Assembly: GCA_022316685.1 (NCBI GenBank)
Contig: JAKJHU010000030.1
Span: 5,773,058-5,837,057, forward strand
Length of the DNA: 64,000 nt
Direction of reading: 5' to 3'
Origin: Progne subis subis
Lineage: Eukaryota; Chordata; Aves; Passeriformes; Hirundinidae
Part shown: positions 55,101-64,000 of the stretch, one piece after another
How positions within the stretch are numbered: the first letter of the stretch is position 1
Layout of the letters: the number at the start of each line of letters is the position of its first letter
Made by a program: the position numbers and the translations under genes
The notes under the pieces: model-generated
What the model saw: only the letters and a program-made list of their open reading frames with translations
What the model was told of the DNA's origin: nothing
Databases searched by the model: none

Positions 55101-58100
55101 ATTAATGTAGGGGTTTTAATATTAATTTTCTTTTTGTGGGAGGGAGAGATTAGGAGAAAAAAACAAAGCAGGCTTAATCGTAAAAATGAACAAAAATAGT
55201 TTTATTAACATACAGTAAAAGAATGAAAGAAAAAAGTTGACAAAAAAACCCTTAAACAGAATGACACTTTAAAACACGCTTCTCTCCTCTTATAAACTAT
55301 TAACTTTCTTATTGAACAACATAGAAAGACACAACTTGGGATTTTCAGTCAGTTTCACTATTTAGACATAATCACTCATTATTTTAGGAAAAGAGTCTTT
55401 TTAAGATCTTTTTATGAAGACATTTGCCATGAGATAAAATAGTCCAGTGCTCCCCATGTCACACATCTGCTGCTGCCTGGAATTTTCGCAGACTGTGATG
55501 TTCTATCAGCAAAGCTGCTCAGTGTATCTGGTGTATTATTTACGAATACTTCTTCTGATCTAAAATCATCTTTGTCTCAAAGGTTGAGACCTCCCTTTAA
55601 CCCAGGAGCGGGGGTTTTAAAGTTCCCAAATAAATCTCAATTACATCAGTCCTTAATTTTAATTGGAATAGCATGCTATCCAAGTAATACTAAGATGCTG
55701 CAAAGAACAGTTCATTTCTCCATAATTCACCTTAGAAAAGTCCAGTTAAAAATGTCCACTTCTTCAATCCTATTCCAATATTATTAGTTCTTTCACTACT
55801 GATCTAACTGACTTCATGTAGTGTCTATTTCTATGTACTTTCTGGTTTTCTTTCTTCATTCTCTCAAGGAAGAATTGTGCTTTAAAAGTTCTATGTTGCT
55901 AGAAAACAGTTAAATCTGTTCAAGCTTGCAAAAACCACGCAAGGCTGCAGGAGCTGAAGAAAATGCCAAGCTGTGCTGATGGAGGAAGCTGGTAGATGTC
56001 CTTTTTTCCACCCCTCGGTCTCATCCAAGGTGGCTCAGCTCAGAGTTGTTATGGAGCTGCAGGCTTTGTTTCTCCGCTGCCGGCAGCGATTAAGCTGGGC
56101 CATGGCTTGGCCCCTTCTGCCATGGTCTGAGCACACGGCCCCGCACTGCCGAGCTGCAGCTGCCCCTCTCCCCTGCCAGCAAGCAAGGGAAAGGGGCTCA
56201 GCCATCTCAGGCTGCTCCCTGTGCGGGCAGCGGCCCTCAGAAACCCGGCCAGGCCACCCAAAAGGGCAGCAAGGCCCAACCTGGGGCCACCTGCTGCCCA
56301 CGATATCACCTCATGGCTGATTTCCAAAGCGAGAGAGAGAGAGACTGAGCTCCAGCAGTTGGTTTTAAACGTTCCCTCCAAAGTCACATAAACATTTCCC
56401 ATTGGTCAACTGAGCTGCCAATATCCTGGCCAGCTTTTTGATAGGTTCTTGTTCTCCTCCCCAAACCACTCTATGGTTTGGCCAGGGAAAAACGTTTTCC
56501 TATAACTAGACAATAAAATTGTGTCAACCCATGATACCTTTAATGCCAACTCCATTGTAAATTAACAAGAAATGCATACATGCACCTTAAATGAAAAAAA
56601 ACCTTGCCTACTAGAAGGGGTACATACAATAAAGCTTAGTTTCTCTAGCATTGGGGAATTAGTTTTCAGTAGTATTAATGAGGAAAACCATGTGGGACTC
56701 CATATGCAATGGTTTGTTGATTTTTTTTTCTAACAGAACATACATGAATATTTATGCATACAATTGGGTTTTAAATTTTTTGCTTTGTTTTTTGTTTTTT
56801 TCCCATAAAGACAGTGTATACAGGAATTGATCACCACTGGAAGGAACCTGTTTTTGCTACCTGTGGCCATCAAGTGGATATTTGGGACGAACAAAGAACA
56901 AGTCCCAAGTGTTCTCTGACTTGGGGTTTTGATAGCATAAGCAGTGTAAAATTTAATCCTATCGAGGTAATGCTTGTGTTATATATTGGAAATCAGTGTT
57001 TTTCTTGAGCAGTATGAGATATAAACTCTTTAGAGCTTAGATGGTTTACACCATCTGTAATATTTTTCTTCCAAATTTAGATTTTATGTTTTAGTAGAAT
57101 ATGTAGGGGGACGTATACATAGGTTTTGGTGGTTATATTATTTTGGAATGTTGTACCATACAGTTTTATCTTATTATCTTTTGTCTCTGTTAGTGTGGGA
57201 GAGGAGAAACAAAATCAGGGCAGTCTCCATTCTGCCCACAATACGTACCTGGTACCTCAGTCATACAGCGTAGCATTTAAGTGGCTGTGGTGCTGCCAGG
57301 TCATCTGTTCCAGTGTTCTGCTACCTGTGACTGAGACTTCTCACACTTCATGGCAAAACAACTGCATTTGGTCTTCTACAGCACTTCTTATTACACCATT
57401 TGACTGGGCTATGCTCGTAGAAAAAGCGTTCATGCGGAATTGCCTGTTAAAGTAGAAGACACTGCATGGATTCTGAATCTTAGAGGGAAACTTATTTAAA
57501 ATGTTTGTGCCGGGTAATTAGCTGCACAGAAAAAATGATGAATGTATTTCCTTGACTGAAAAAGAAACCCATGACTAGATTTGTGAAATAGCTTAGGTAT
57601 CTGATGTAAGCTGTTAAGTGCATTCCAGAAGTATTTCAAAGACCATACACACTGGTTTTGGGTTTTTTTTCCAGACATACCTTTTGGGAAGCTGTGCTTC
57701 TGACAGAAATATCGTGCTGTATGATATGAGAAAATCAACTCCATTAAAGAAGGTAATATTTTTCTTTTTAAGATTAATTACTGGTGCTAATAATCATACT
57801 GAATATGTTAATAGCCTGTTAACTATGGCTGACAGTAGAGAATGTGGAGCTCTGAATTCTGAATTCACTGAGTTTTGATTGTCTGAGTCTTCTGAGTTTG
57901 AATTAATGTTGGGATTTAAACAATGCAGAGTTAGAAGGGCCTTTTTCTGCATTCAGACAGGCTGTCATGCTCACTCTGTTGTAGTTCTTGATCAAGTGTC
58001 TGACCTGACAGCAATTTCACAATAAGAACTTTATGTTCCTGTATTGTATTCTGTCTATGTATGTGGGTTTTTTTGGTTTTTTTGGGTTTTTTTTCCCCTC

Positions 58101-61100
58101 TTCCTTGCCAGAAGGAAACAAGGTAACTTCACCACAGGAGAGCCTTGCTCTGTGTTTGAAAAGGTGTTTCTTCTTCAAGGGGAAATAAATCCTTCCAAAT
58201 GCACCTACCATAAACATTCAGAAATCCTTTGCAGTTGTAAGCAAAATAGTATTTATATGTGGAATGTACCGGTGATGTAAAAATTCCTATTTAAGAGAAT
58301 GTTTGTATTTATTTATAGAAGGAGCTGGTAATTCATACACACGGATCAAACCTCAAAACCTCAATCAAATTCAGTAGTTCTGAGCCCTAGAACTATCTTA
58401 AAAATATTCTTCTTGAAATACAGTATTCTGGCTTTTGAATATGCATTCAGTGTTTTCCTGTGTTAAATACTGTCTGCAGTGCTATTGATCTGATACATGC
58501 TAGAACCTGAAAACGGTATTTTGTTATAAAAAGGAATGTTGTTCGCATAACAATATCTCTTTCTCTTCCTGTGCCCCAAGAATTTTTAATGAAGTTTCAC
58601 TTGGGCCACTGAGACAGTGGTTATGAAAACTTTTCAGTGATGCCAGCTGCAGACCTGAATGGTGAAATGAACACAGCCAGTGCTGTAGGGCTACAGTTAC
58701 AAGGTCAAAGGATGCAGTTTGATCCTTTGTGAGCTAAGTTTGAATCTAACAGAATTTTACGTGTGTATATATGCTAAATATATGACTGTACATATATGTG
58801 CATATAGAATTATTATAGACTGTGTGCACGTTTGTACATGTGTATCACATGTAAGCAGTGTGCTGAGGTGCATTTCCTGCTGTGGGAATAAAACACTGGG
58901 TTAGTACTCCTTTGCTTCTGTGGGCACAGTGCTGGGTTTCCTCCTCGGGATAATTCTGCTGCAGAGAGGAGGTGAAATGTCCATTTCTACGTCGAGAACT
59001 AAGAGCTCTGGAACTCCTAAGAGAAGGGTTTTGCTTATTAGAGGTACCTTACTTATGTATGGGCACTAGTTTCTGGCACTGCTGCATTCCTGGGGTTTGA
59101 TCAGCAGAGCAGTTGGAACTCAATGGGAGTCCCTTCATTAATGGAAATAGCAGTACAGCTTCTCACATCATGATGCAGTAGCTCTGTTGCCTGTCTGTCC
59201 CGAGTGTGGGTTTCAAAGCCTTACATTTTAAAAAGAGAGGGATGAGATAGTGAGATGCTGCCTAGGTTCAGAATAAGAGCTAGTTAAAAAAAAAAAGCTG
59301 GGAAAGATGAATGAAAGCAATTCTGGTGAAAGACAAGAGGAAAATGTTTGGTAGGAATTGGTACGCATTAAAAGTCATTCTTCTGCAGCCTGTGGGATCA
59401 GGAAAGCTTAGACTGTTTTAAAGATAGATTTTAGCATTTAAATAGCTGACAGGAACTGTGGTTTTTTTTTTTTTTTTCTTGTTATACTCTTGATGTGTTC
59501 ATCTCAACAAAATACCTTGTAGGTGTTAAAGGAAGACAGGTTAATTATTTTGGTAATATTTCTGTGTTCAAATAATCTCAACATTTCCAGGCTGACATTC
59601 TTTGTAAGCAGCTGTTCACAGTTAAAATAATTAAACCCAGAGAACCAAGTCTTTAGGAACTTCACAGTTTTGACTTGTCTTAGTAAGCACTTAAACTTAC
59701 CCATTTTATAAGAAGATGTACAGTGAATTAAAAATAGTGGTAAAAAATGGCTCTGGTATAGGTTTAGATAGTTCTGAAATGCTATCATTAACGTATTTAC
59801 AGCAACTTAAATCACTTCCAGCCCAGGTAACCTTACTTAGTTGTTATGAAACCTAGTGCTAGAATGGTTGACACAATCTCATTTCTTAGGCACTATTTTA
59901 ATTCCAAAAGCCACTGCTGAAATGAACTGAAGGCTTTTAAATTTCAGTGAAAAAACAGAGATCTGGAGCATGACAGAACTTGACTCCTTTTGAAAGAGCT
60001 GGATTTTTTGGCAATACTGAAGTTATTTTGTGATGTGATTTGAAGTACTTATACATATGGTGGGTTAACATTGTGCGCTCGTTTTGCAGTGGCTGATAAG
60101 CATGTACCGGAAGGAATAAAGAGCAGTCCTTGATTATTAACTTTCGTGCAAGATTTATAACTAGAACAATAATGAATTCTGAGCAAATTCTAGTTGTCAC
60201 ATTAGTGTAAACAGAGGACATTTCAGTGTCCACTTTTTAAACTAGAGATCACTTTAGAGGTCTGATGATTACATTCAGTTCTGCTTGCATGCAGTTCCTG
60301 AAAATAAGCAGCACAGACTATCTGAACAGGATGGTGTATCATCTAGGGAATAAGGATTTAGAGAGAACAAGAATTGTGAGAATAGGCACACCTTCTTTAC
60401 AATCTTTTGGAGAGGTGTTCAGTAAAGTCATCACTATTAACTTATTTTGAGACTGTGTTCATTACTGTAAGGGTTATAATTGTATAACTATATTCTGAAG
60501 TATGTGTGTAAATTTATGGTGCTTGGTGTAGTAAGCCAAGAACAAAAATGGGGTTTGAGTACCATAGCATTTAACACCCAAATTTCAGGATTTTTAAGTA
60601 GGATTATAGCTGCCTGGAGCATTGTAGAAAATCCTGTTTAAAGTTGTTCAGTTTGGTAATAAGTTGCTCTGTAATTACACATCCACTTTGTGTCAGGCAT
60701 ACTGTATAGTTCTTATTTTCAAATAAATGGTTGGAAGTTCCTCTCAGACTCGGCAGAAGCCAAAGCTGCTGTGTCGGGTGTGTCAGTTGAGTTCGTCCCT
60801 TCCTTGCCTTGTCCCACAGGGGCCCAGCTGTCCTCCAAGGTGGGGACATCCAACACACAGCTTGCTAATGCCTATTAGCAGTTAGCAAAGTAGAAGGGTT
60901 TTATTATTCTGTTATCAGCTGCCTTCCTCTCACTTTGGGGCCAAATTGGCCTCTTTTTTGGCCATATGCTTACAAGCAGCAAGCAGATCTTACAAATGTG
61001 TGAGGAGTGATTCACTGCTGATAGTGGTAGTGCTGAGGAGGGGACAACACAGTCCCCTACAGGGACAACAACAGGAAGACAACTTCCTCTCACTTTGGGG

Positions 61101-63900
61101 CCAAATTGGCCTCTTTGTTGGCCATATGCTTACAAGCAGCAAGCAAATCTTAAAAATGTGTGAGGAGTGATTCACTGCTGATACAGTGGTAGTGCTGAGT
61201 AGGGGACAACACAGTAACTTCTGAGTACATTGCTTGGCACTTCCCAAGAAATGGCAGCTGGCCAGGAGAATTTGTGCACTGCAATTTTAGACGTAATGAA
61301 GGGGTAAAAGTGTTACAATTGCTTTGAAAATGCTGGTTCACAGCTTCTGTTAATGACTATATCCCTTGAAATAACCATTTAATTAGGTGTGTCTGTAGAT
61401 TACTTAACTGAAAGTTCCTGTAAATAGGACAGAGAAATGAAATTTTTCAGAAGTTCCAGATTTACCTGTTGACCACTAGCAGGTTGCCATGTTAAATGAC
61501 TACTTAGAAGAACTTGATTCTAAGGTGATTTGCAGAGGAAGATTTAATTGTTGTGTAACCCAAAGCAGTAAACATGTAATGAGGGACAGGAGGTTCTTGG
61601 ATTTCACTTCTAACACTGAGGAAGAGGAGCTGAGGAGACCTTCTGTCATGTACTATTCCTCTGCCACACTTTTGTGTCTACAATGTGCTTGTCTTCAGGT
61701 GTATGTAGGAAATTTTGAACTATAGTGCCTATAACAAGGTAGCAATCTGTAAATATATTTCAGGTTATCTTGAACATGAGGACAAATACACTGTGTTGGA
61801 ACCCTATGGAAGCTTTCATTTTTACTGCAGCAAATGAAGATTACAAGTAAGTGTAATCTTGCTTTTTGATAATCCTGGACAGGTTATCTTTTTCGTCTGT
61901 ATCTTGGTGATTTATGGTCATGCTAAAATAAATTTTTAAAAGACTACTCAAACTCTAAATTTGAATTGCTTAATAACCTAGAGAATTATAGGCACACTGA
62001 TTTTAAGAAATATGAATTGATATAGACTGCCGCTTTCAGTGTGTCTCAATATTTTGGGGTAAAGAGCGGTGTAACTTAAAAGAAATGCAGCTGAACCAAT
62101 GCAAGTGTAACTTGAATTGGGCCATGGAAAAGAAGTACTCTTGGTCCAGTCTGAGGCACTATAAGTATTTATTTTCTTGCCAGCTCTTGTGAAGCTTGAT
62201 ACATTGTACCAATCAGCTCTTTTGATGAGAGCATTTCTTAACAAAAATAAACTAATCTTTTATGAGACAGTTCTGGAGACTGCTGTGCTTATCCTTTCAA
62301 TGTCTTGGAGCAGTTTTTTACTTTTGAACAATACTATTCATGTGAACAGCTAATCTGATATTGAAAAAGCTGTCTCTTCAAAACTAGGCCATTGCAAATA
62401 TGCTCCATATCCTTTTTTCCAGGAAGTCAGTGATCTAACAATAGATCACTGTTTTCTTCTAGAACATAGGAATTTTATCACTTATATTAAGGCTGTTTTT
62501 CTAAGGAAATGGAATCTGTCTCAGACTTTGAATGTGGTGTTATATTCAATATGCTGTTCTTCTTGTATTTGTTATGGTATGGTAAAACAATATTAGGCTA
62601 CCAAATCTGTTTGTAAGTTTAAGTTTTTTGTTTATGAATTTGATTTTTGGCTGGTTTGGGGTTTCTTTAATTTTCTTTTTCTTCCTCTTGCTAAACTAAA
62701 AACTGTAGCTGTTGCTGCCAAAGACAACTGTGCTCTTGCAGCCTGAAAGCATATAGTATGCAAAGGCAGATGCACACATCAACAATGCATATGCAAATAT
62801 TTGCTGATTATATGGAGTAGCAGTTTTGAATGAGATGCTGCATACTTTGTCTTGGGGAAATTAGAAGGAAAAAGCATTAATCACCATTACAGTATTCATT
62901 AATTTCAGTTTTGCATTCATCTGCAGAAAGGAAGGTGAGAAACCTGGTGAACTAAGTTTTTTTAACAAAATAGTCTACTAAATAGTGTATCTTAAGCAGG
63001 TTTCAGTAAATGCATTGTTTGTAAAGCACATATGCTTATTTGATGATCCACACAGTGATTATGCCTATTTTCTTTATTCAAAGGGAGTAGAGGTAGGCCT
63101 CACCTGAGCTTTGAAGTCCTTAAGAGCAAACCAGGTGTGGTCCAGCAGCTGGGTATTTACTTTAAACACTTTATGCTTTTCCACAGGTAGTGTGTTCTGT
63201 TGAACTAGCATCTCCATGTGTAAGGACCAAGCTTTCCCTGCACTAGGAAGGCTTGCTACACCAAGCTTTCCTTGCACTTGTCTGGCCTCAGATAATTGGG
63301 CAGTAACAAAACGTGGCAACCAAATGCAGCTTTCCAGTAGGCTCTGAATTACGAGGAGTTCACAGTTTGGGAATGTTCAGAAACCTTTCAGAACTGATAG
63401 GCTTGCTGTAGTGATTGAGAGATGCTTTTACAAGTTCAGGATGTGCACTTATGTCTGAAGATTGAGTAAAGGAGGCCAGCGTGATGCCTGGAGTCTGACC
63501 CATGGACACCTGATGAAGGGAACAGTGGAGCCTGTCTGTCCTCTGAACCAGTAACTAAATCCTCTGATTAACAAACTTCTTTCAGACCCTAAACAATGGT
63601 GTTTTCTTTCTTTTCACGTATTATGAGCGGTTCCCTCTGCGATATGGCTCTATGCTTAAGTGTGGTTTGTGTAAAATGTACTGTTTACTTAAGACTTGGT
63701 ATGATATTATGCTACTGATTGCATTTATTTTAAAGCTTATATACCTTTGATATGCGCTTTCTTGAATCACCTGTAATGGTGCATATGGATCACGTGTCTG
63801 CTGTTCTTGATGTGGATTATTCACCCACTGGAAAAGAATTTGTGTCTGCCAGCTTTGATAAGTCCATCCGCATTTTTCCTGTAGACAAAGGTCACAGCAG
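49078..63900 (+). CDS. DCAF13: DDB1- and CUL4-associated factor 13 (Sof1-type WD40 protein), 3'-partial
   Basis: Nucleolar WD40 protein, orthologue of yeast Sof1. It works in small-subunit pre-rRNA processing and is a substrate adaptor for CUL4-DDB1 ubiquitin ligase. Exons are 49078-49147, 50133-50332, 52487-52594, 54310-54399, 56811-56966, 57675-57752, 61764-61846 and 63736-63900. They give about 317 of an expected 445 residues. All introns are GT-AG and phases agree. The N terminus [20 protein letters not shown] is near-identical to the mammalian one. WD repeats are recognised around [10 protein letters not shown] (62-97), [10 protein letters not shown] (to about 138), the DHHWKE...VDIWDE repeat, [15 protein letters not shown]...YDM (to 226), [10 protein letters not shown]...YTFDM (to 268) and [10 protein letters not shown]...RIFPV (to about 312). 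The remaining repeat and the basic Sof1 C-terminal domain lie beyond base 64000. Confidence 0.97.
49148..50132 (+). other. DCAF13 intron 1
   Basis: The first 400 bp belong to the CpG island. The rest is largely a CR1 copy in antisense (about 49700-50110). Confidence 0.75.
49700..50110 (-). mobile_element. CR1 LINE 3' fragment, antisense
   Basis: aggttggaagggacctctaa, tctagtccaaccccccaca, ctagatcaggctgctcaga and ctctgctctggacctgctcc are the reverse complement of the CR1 3' end. It ends only about 20 bp before the DCAF13 exon 2 acceptor. Confidence 0.93.
50133..50332 (+). CDS. DCAF13: DCAF13 exon 2
   Basis: Encodes [31 protein letters not shown], then [11 protein letters not shown] and SGACDGE. 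The acceptor is ctgttgcag and the donor is gtaagc; it ends in phase 0. Confidence 0.96.
50333..52486 (+). other. DCAF13 intron 2
   Basis: About half is the interspersed repeat at 50515-51545. The remainder is AT-rich with T runs near 52010 and 52165. Confidence 0.7.
50515..51545. mobile_element. Passerine-type interspersed repeat, probably LTR-retroelement derived
   Basis: A GC-rich block with internally repeated phrases such as cctgctccagtgtgggctcc, gctgctccagcgtgggtccc and cacaagtcccaggaaacctg, then gcttctcacagaagcc and taccaaaacctggccacaca. I recognise these phrases as recurring in songbird genomes. Assignment to an endogenous retrovirus class is a guess. No intact reading frame with a retroviral motif is seen. 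Confidence 0.55.
52487..52594 (+). CDS. DCAF13: DCAF13 exon 3
   Basis: Encodes [20 protein letters not shown] and [16 protein letters not shown], 36 codons. The acceptor is ttgatcag and the donor is gtaagt. Confidence 0.96.
52595..54309 (+). other. DCAF13 intron 3, no feature seen
   Basis: A 1.7-kb intron. No repeat or gene recognised. Confidence 0.65.
54310..54399 (+). CDS. DCAF13: DCAF13 exon 4
   Basis: Encodes [20 protein letters not shown] and [10 protein letters not shown], 30 codons. The acceptor is atttccag and the donor is gtagta. Confidence 0.95.
54788..54841. repeat. AT-rich microsatellite
   Basis: Interrupted (TA)n with aataaaata interruptions. Confidence 0.9.
55060..56531 (-). 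mobile_element. Possible solo LTR of an avian endogenous retrovirus
   Basis: Read on the minus strand, the block opens TGGGTTGACACAATTTTATT. It changes from a GC-rich part (about 55940-56300) with a TTTAAAACC box to an AT-rich part with AATAAA near 55200. Composition and ends are LTR-like, but I could not identify a target-site duplication, so both boundaries are soft. Confidence 0.35.
56811..56966 (+). CDS. DCAF13: DCAF13 exon 5
   Basis: Encodes [32 protein letters not shown] and [15 protein letters not shown], 52 codons. The acceptor is cccataaag and the donor is gtaatg. Confidence 0.96.
56967..57674 (+). other. DCAF13 intron 5, no feature seen
   Basis: A 708-bp GT-AG intron with nothing recognisable. 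Confidence 0.7.
57675..57752 (+). CDS. DCAF13: DCAF13 exon 6
   Basis: Encodes [20 protein letters not shown] and STPLKK, 26 codons. The acceptor is tttttccag and the donor is gtaata. Confidence 0.96.
57753..61763 (+). other. DCAF13 intron 6
   Basis: A 4-kb intron whose only clear structure is the 160-bp tandem duplication at 60923-61215. Confidence 0.7.
60923..61215. repeat. 160-bp tandem duplication, about 1.8 copies
   Basis: The block from cttcctctcactttggggcc through gaggggacaacacagt recurs at a 160-bp offset (60923 and 61083) with few differences. The second copy ends at 61215. Confidence 0.93.
61764..61846 (+). CDS. DCAF13: DCAF13 exon 7
   Basis: Encodes [20 protein letters not shown] and TAANEDY, ending in phase 2 before gtaagt. 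The acceptor is atatttcag. Confidence 0.95.
61847..63735 (+). other. DCAF13 intron 7, no feature seen
   Basis: A 1.9-kb intron. A small direct repeat (caagctttcc[c/t]tgcact near 63229 and 63264) is the only oddity. Confidence 0.7.
63736..63900 (+). CDS. DCAF13: DCAF13 exon 8 (last in window)
   Basis: Encodes [40 protein letters not shown] and [14 protein letters not shown]. The acceptor is attttaaag and the donor is gtgagt; it ends in phase 2, so the message continues to the right. Confidence 0.95.
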
Positions 63901-64000
63901 GTGAGTAGTTTTACACCTTTCTCTCTTGCTGTCGTTCATTCCAGTGACTTCCTCCCAAGTCCTCAAAATTACTAATTCATTCATTAACATCTTCAATGGG

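Larger units (their letters stand above)
54400..56810 (+). other. DCAF13 intron 4
   Basis: Includes an AT microsatellite at about 54788-54841 and an LTR-like block at about 55060-56531. Confidence 0.65.

Overview
The window looks like a bird nuclear genome, probably a songbird. Interspersed CR1-type LINE tails with the avian 3'-end signature recur on both strands. Four vertebrate genes with spliced exons are present, and a block at about 50.5-51.55 kb resembles a repeat I associate with passerine genomes (this species-level inference is from memory and is soft). Base composition is AT-rich, apart from two sharp CpG islands at gene starts.

The gene order is FZD6 (+), CTHRC1 (+), SLC25A32 (-), DCAF13 (+). 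From memory, the same four genes are neighbours on human 8q22.3, so the window is an ordinary conserved syntenic block. FZD6 lacks its first coding exon(s), which lie upstream of base 1. Its five visible coding exons join to 649 codons plus a stop, ending at 14357. About 9 kb without a recognisable gene follows. CTHRC1 is complete: 4 coding exons, 25364-31534, 240 aa, with a poly(A) signal at 31799. SLC25A32 is complete on the minus strand: 7 coding exons, 48960 down to 35039, 321 aa. DCAF13 starts at 49078 and runs off the right edge; 8 coding exons give about 317 residues, ending inside the WD40 region.

SLC25A32 and DCAF13 are head to head, with only 117 bp between their ATGs, inside one CpG island that holds a TCACGTGA palindrome and a GC box. 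This indicates a shared bidirectional promoter. CTHRC1 and SLC25A32 converge tail to tail. The genes do not form one pathway. FZD6 is a Wnt/planar polarity receptor and CTHRC1 a secreted collagen-like protein reported to help Wnt-Frizzled/PCP signalling, so those two are functionally related neighbours. SLC25A32 is the mitochondrial folate/FAD carrier, and DCAF13 is a Sof1-type ribosome-biogenesis and ubiquitin-ligase adaptor protein.

No undescribed system was found. The observations most worth checking are a GC-AG intron in FZD6, tandem Pumilio-type sites in the FZD6 3' UTR, a 42-bp minisatellite that stays open in reading frames on both strands, a 160-bp tandem duplication in a DCAF13 intron, and a decayed coding-like tract at 18.4-19.45 kb. 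Exon boundaries were set by hand from splice-site sequence, phase continuity and remembered family protein sequences; no alignment was run.
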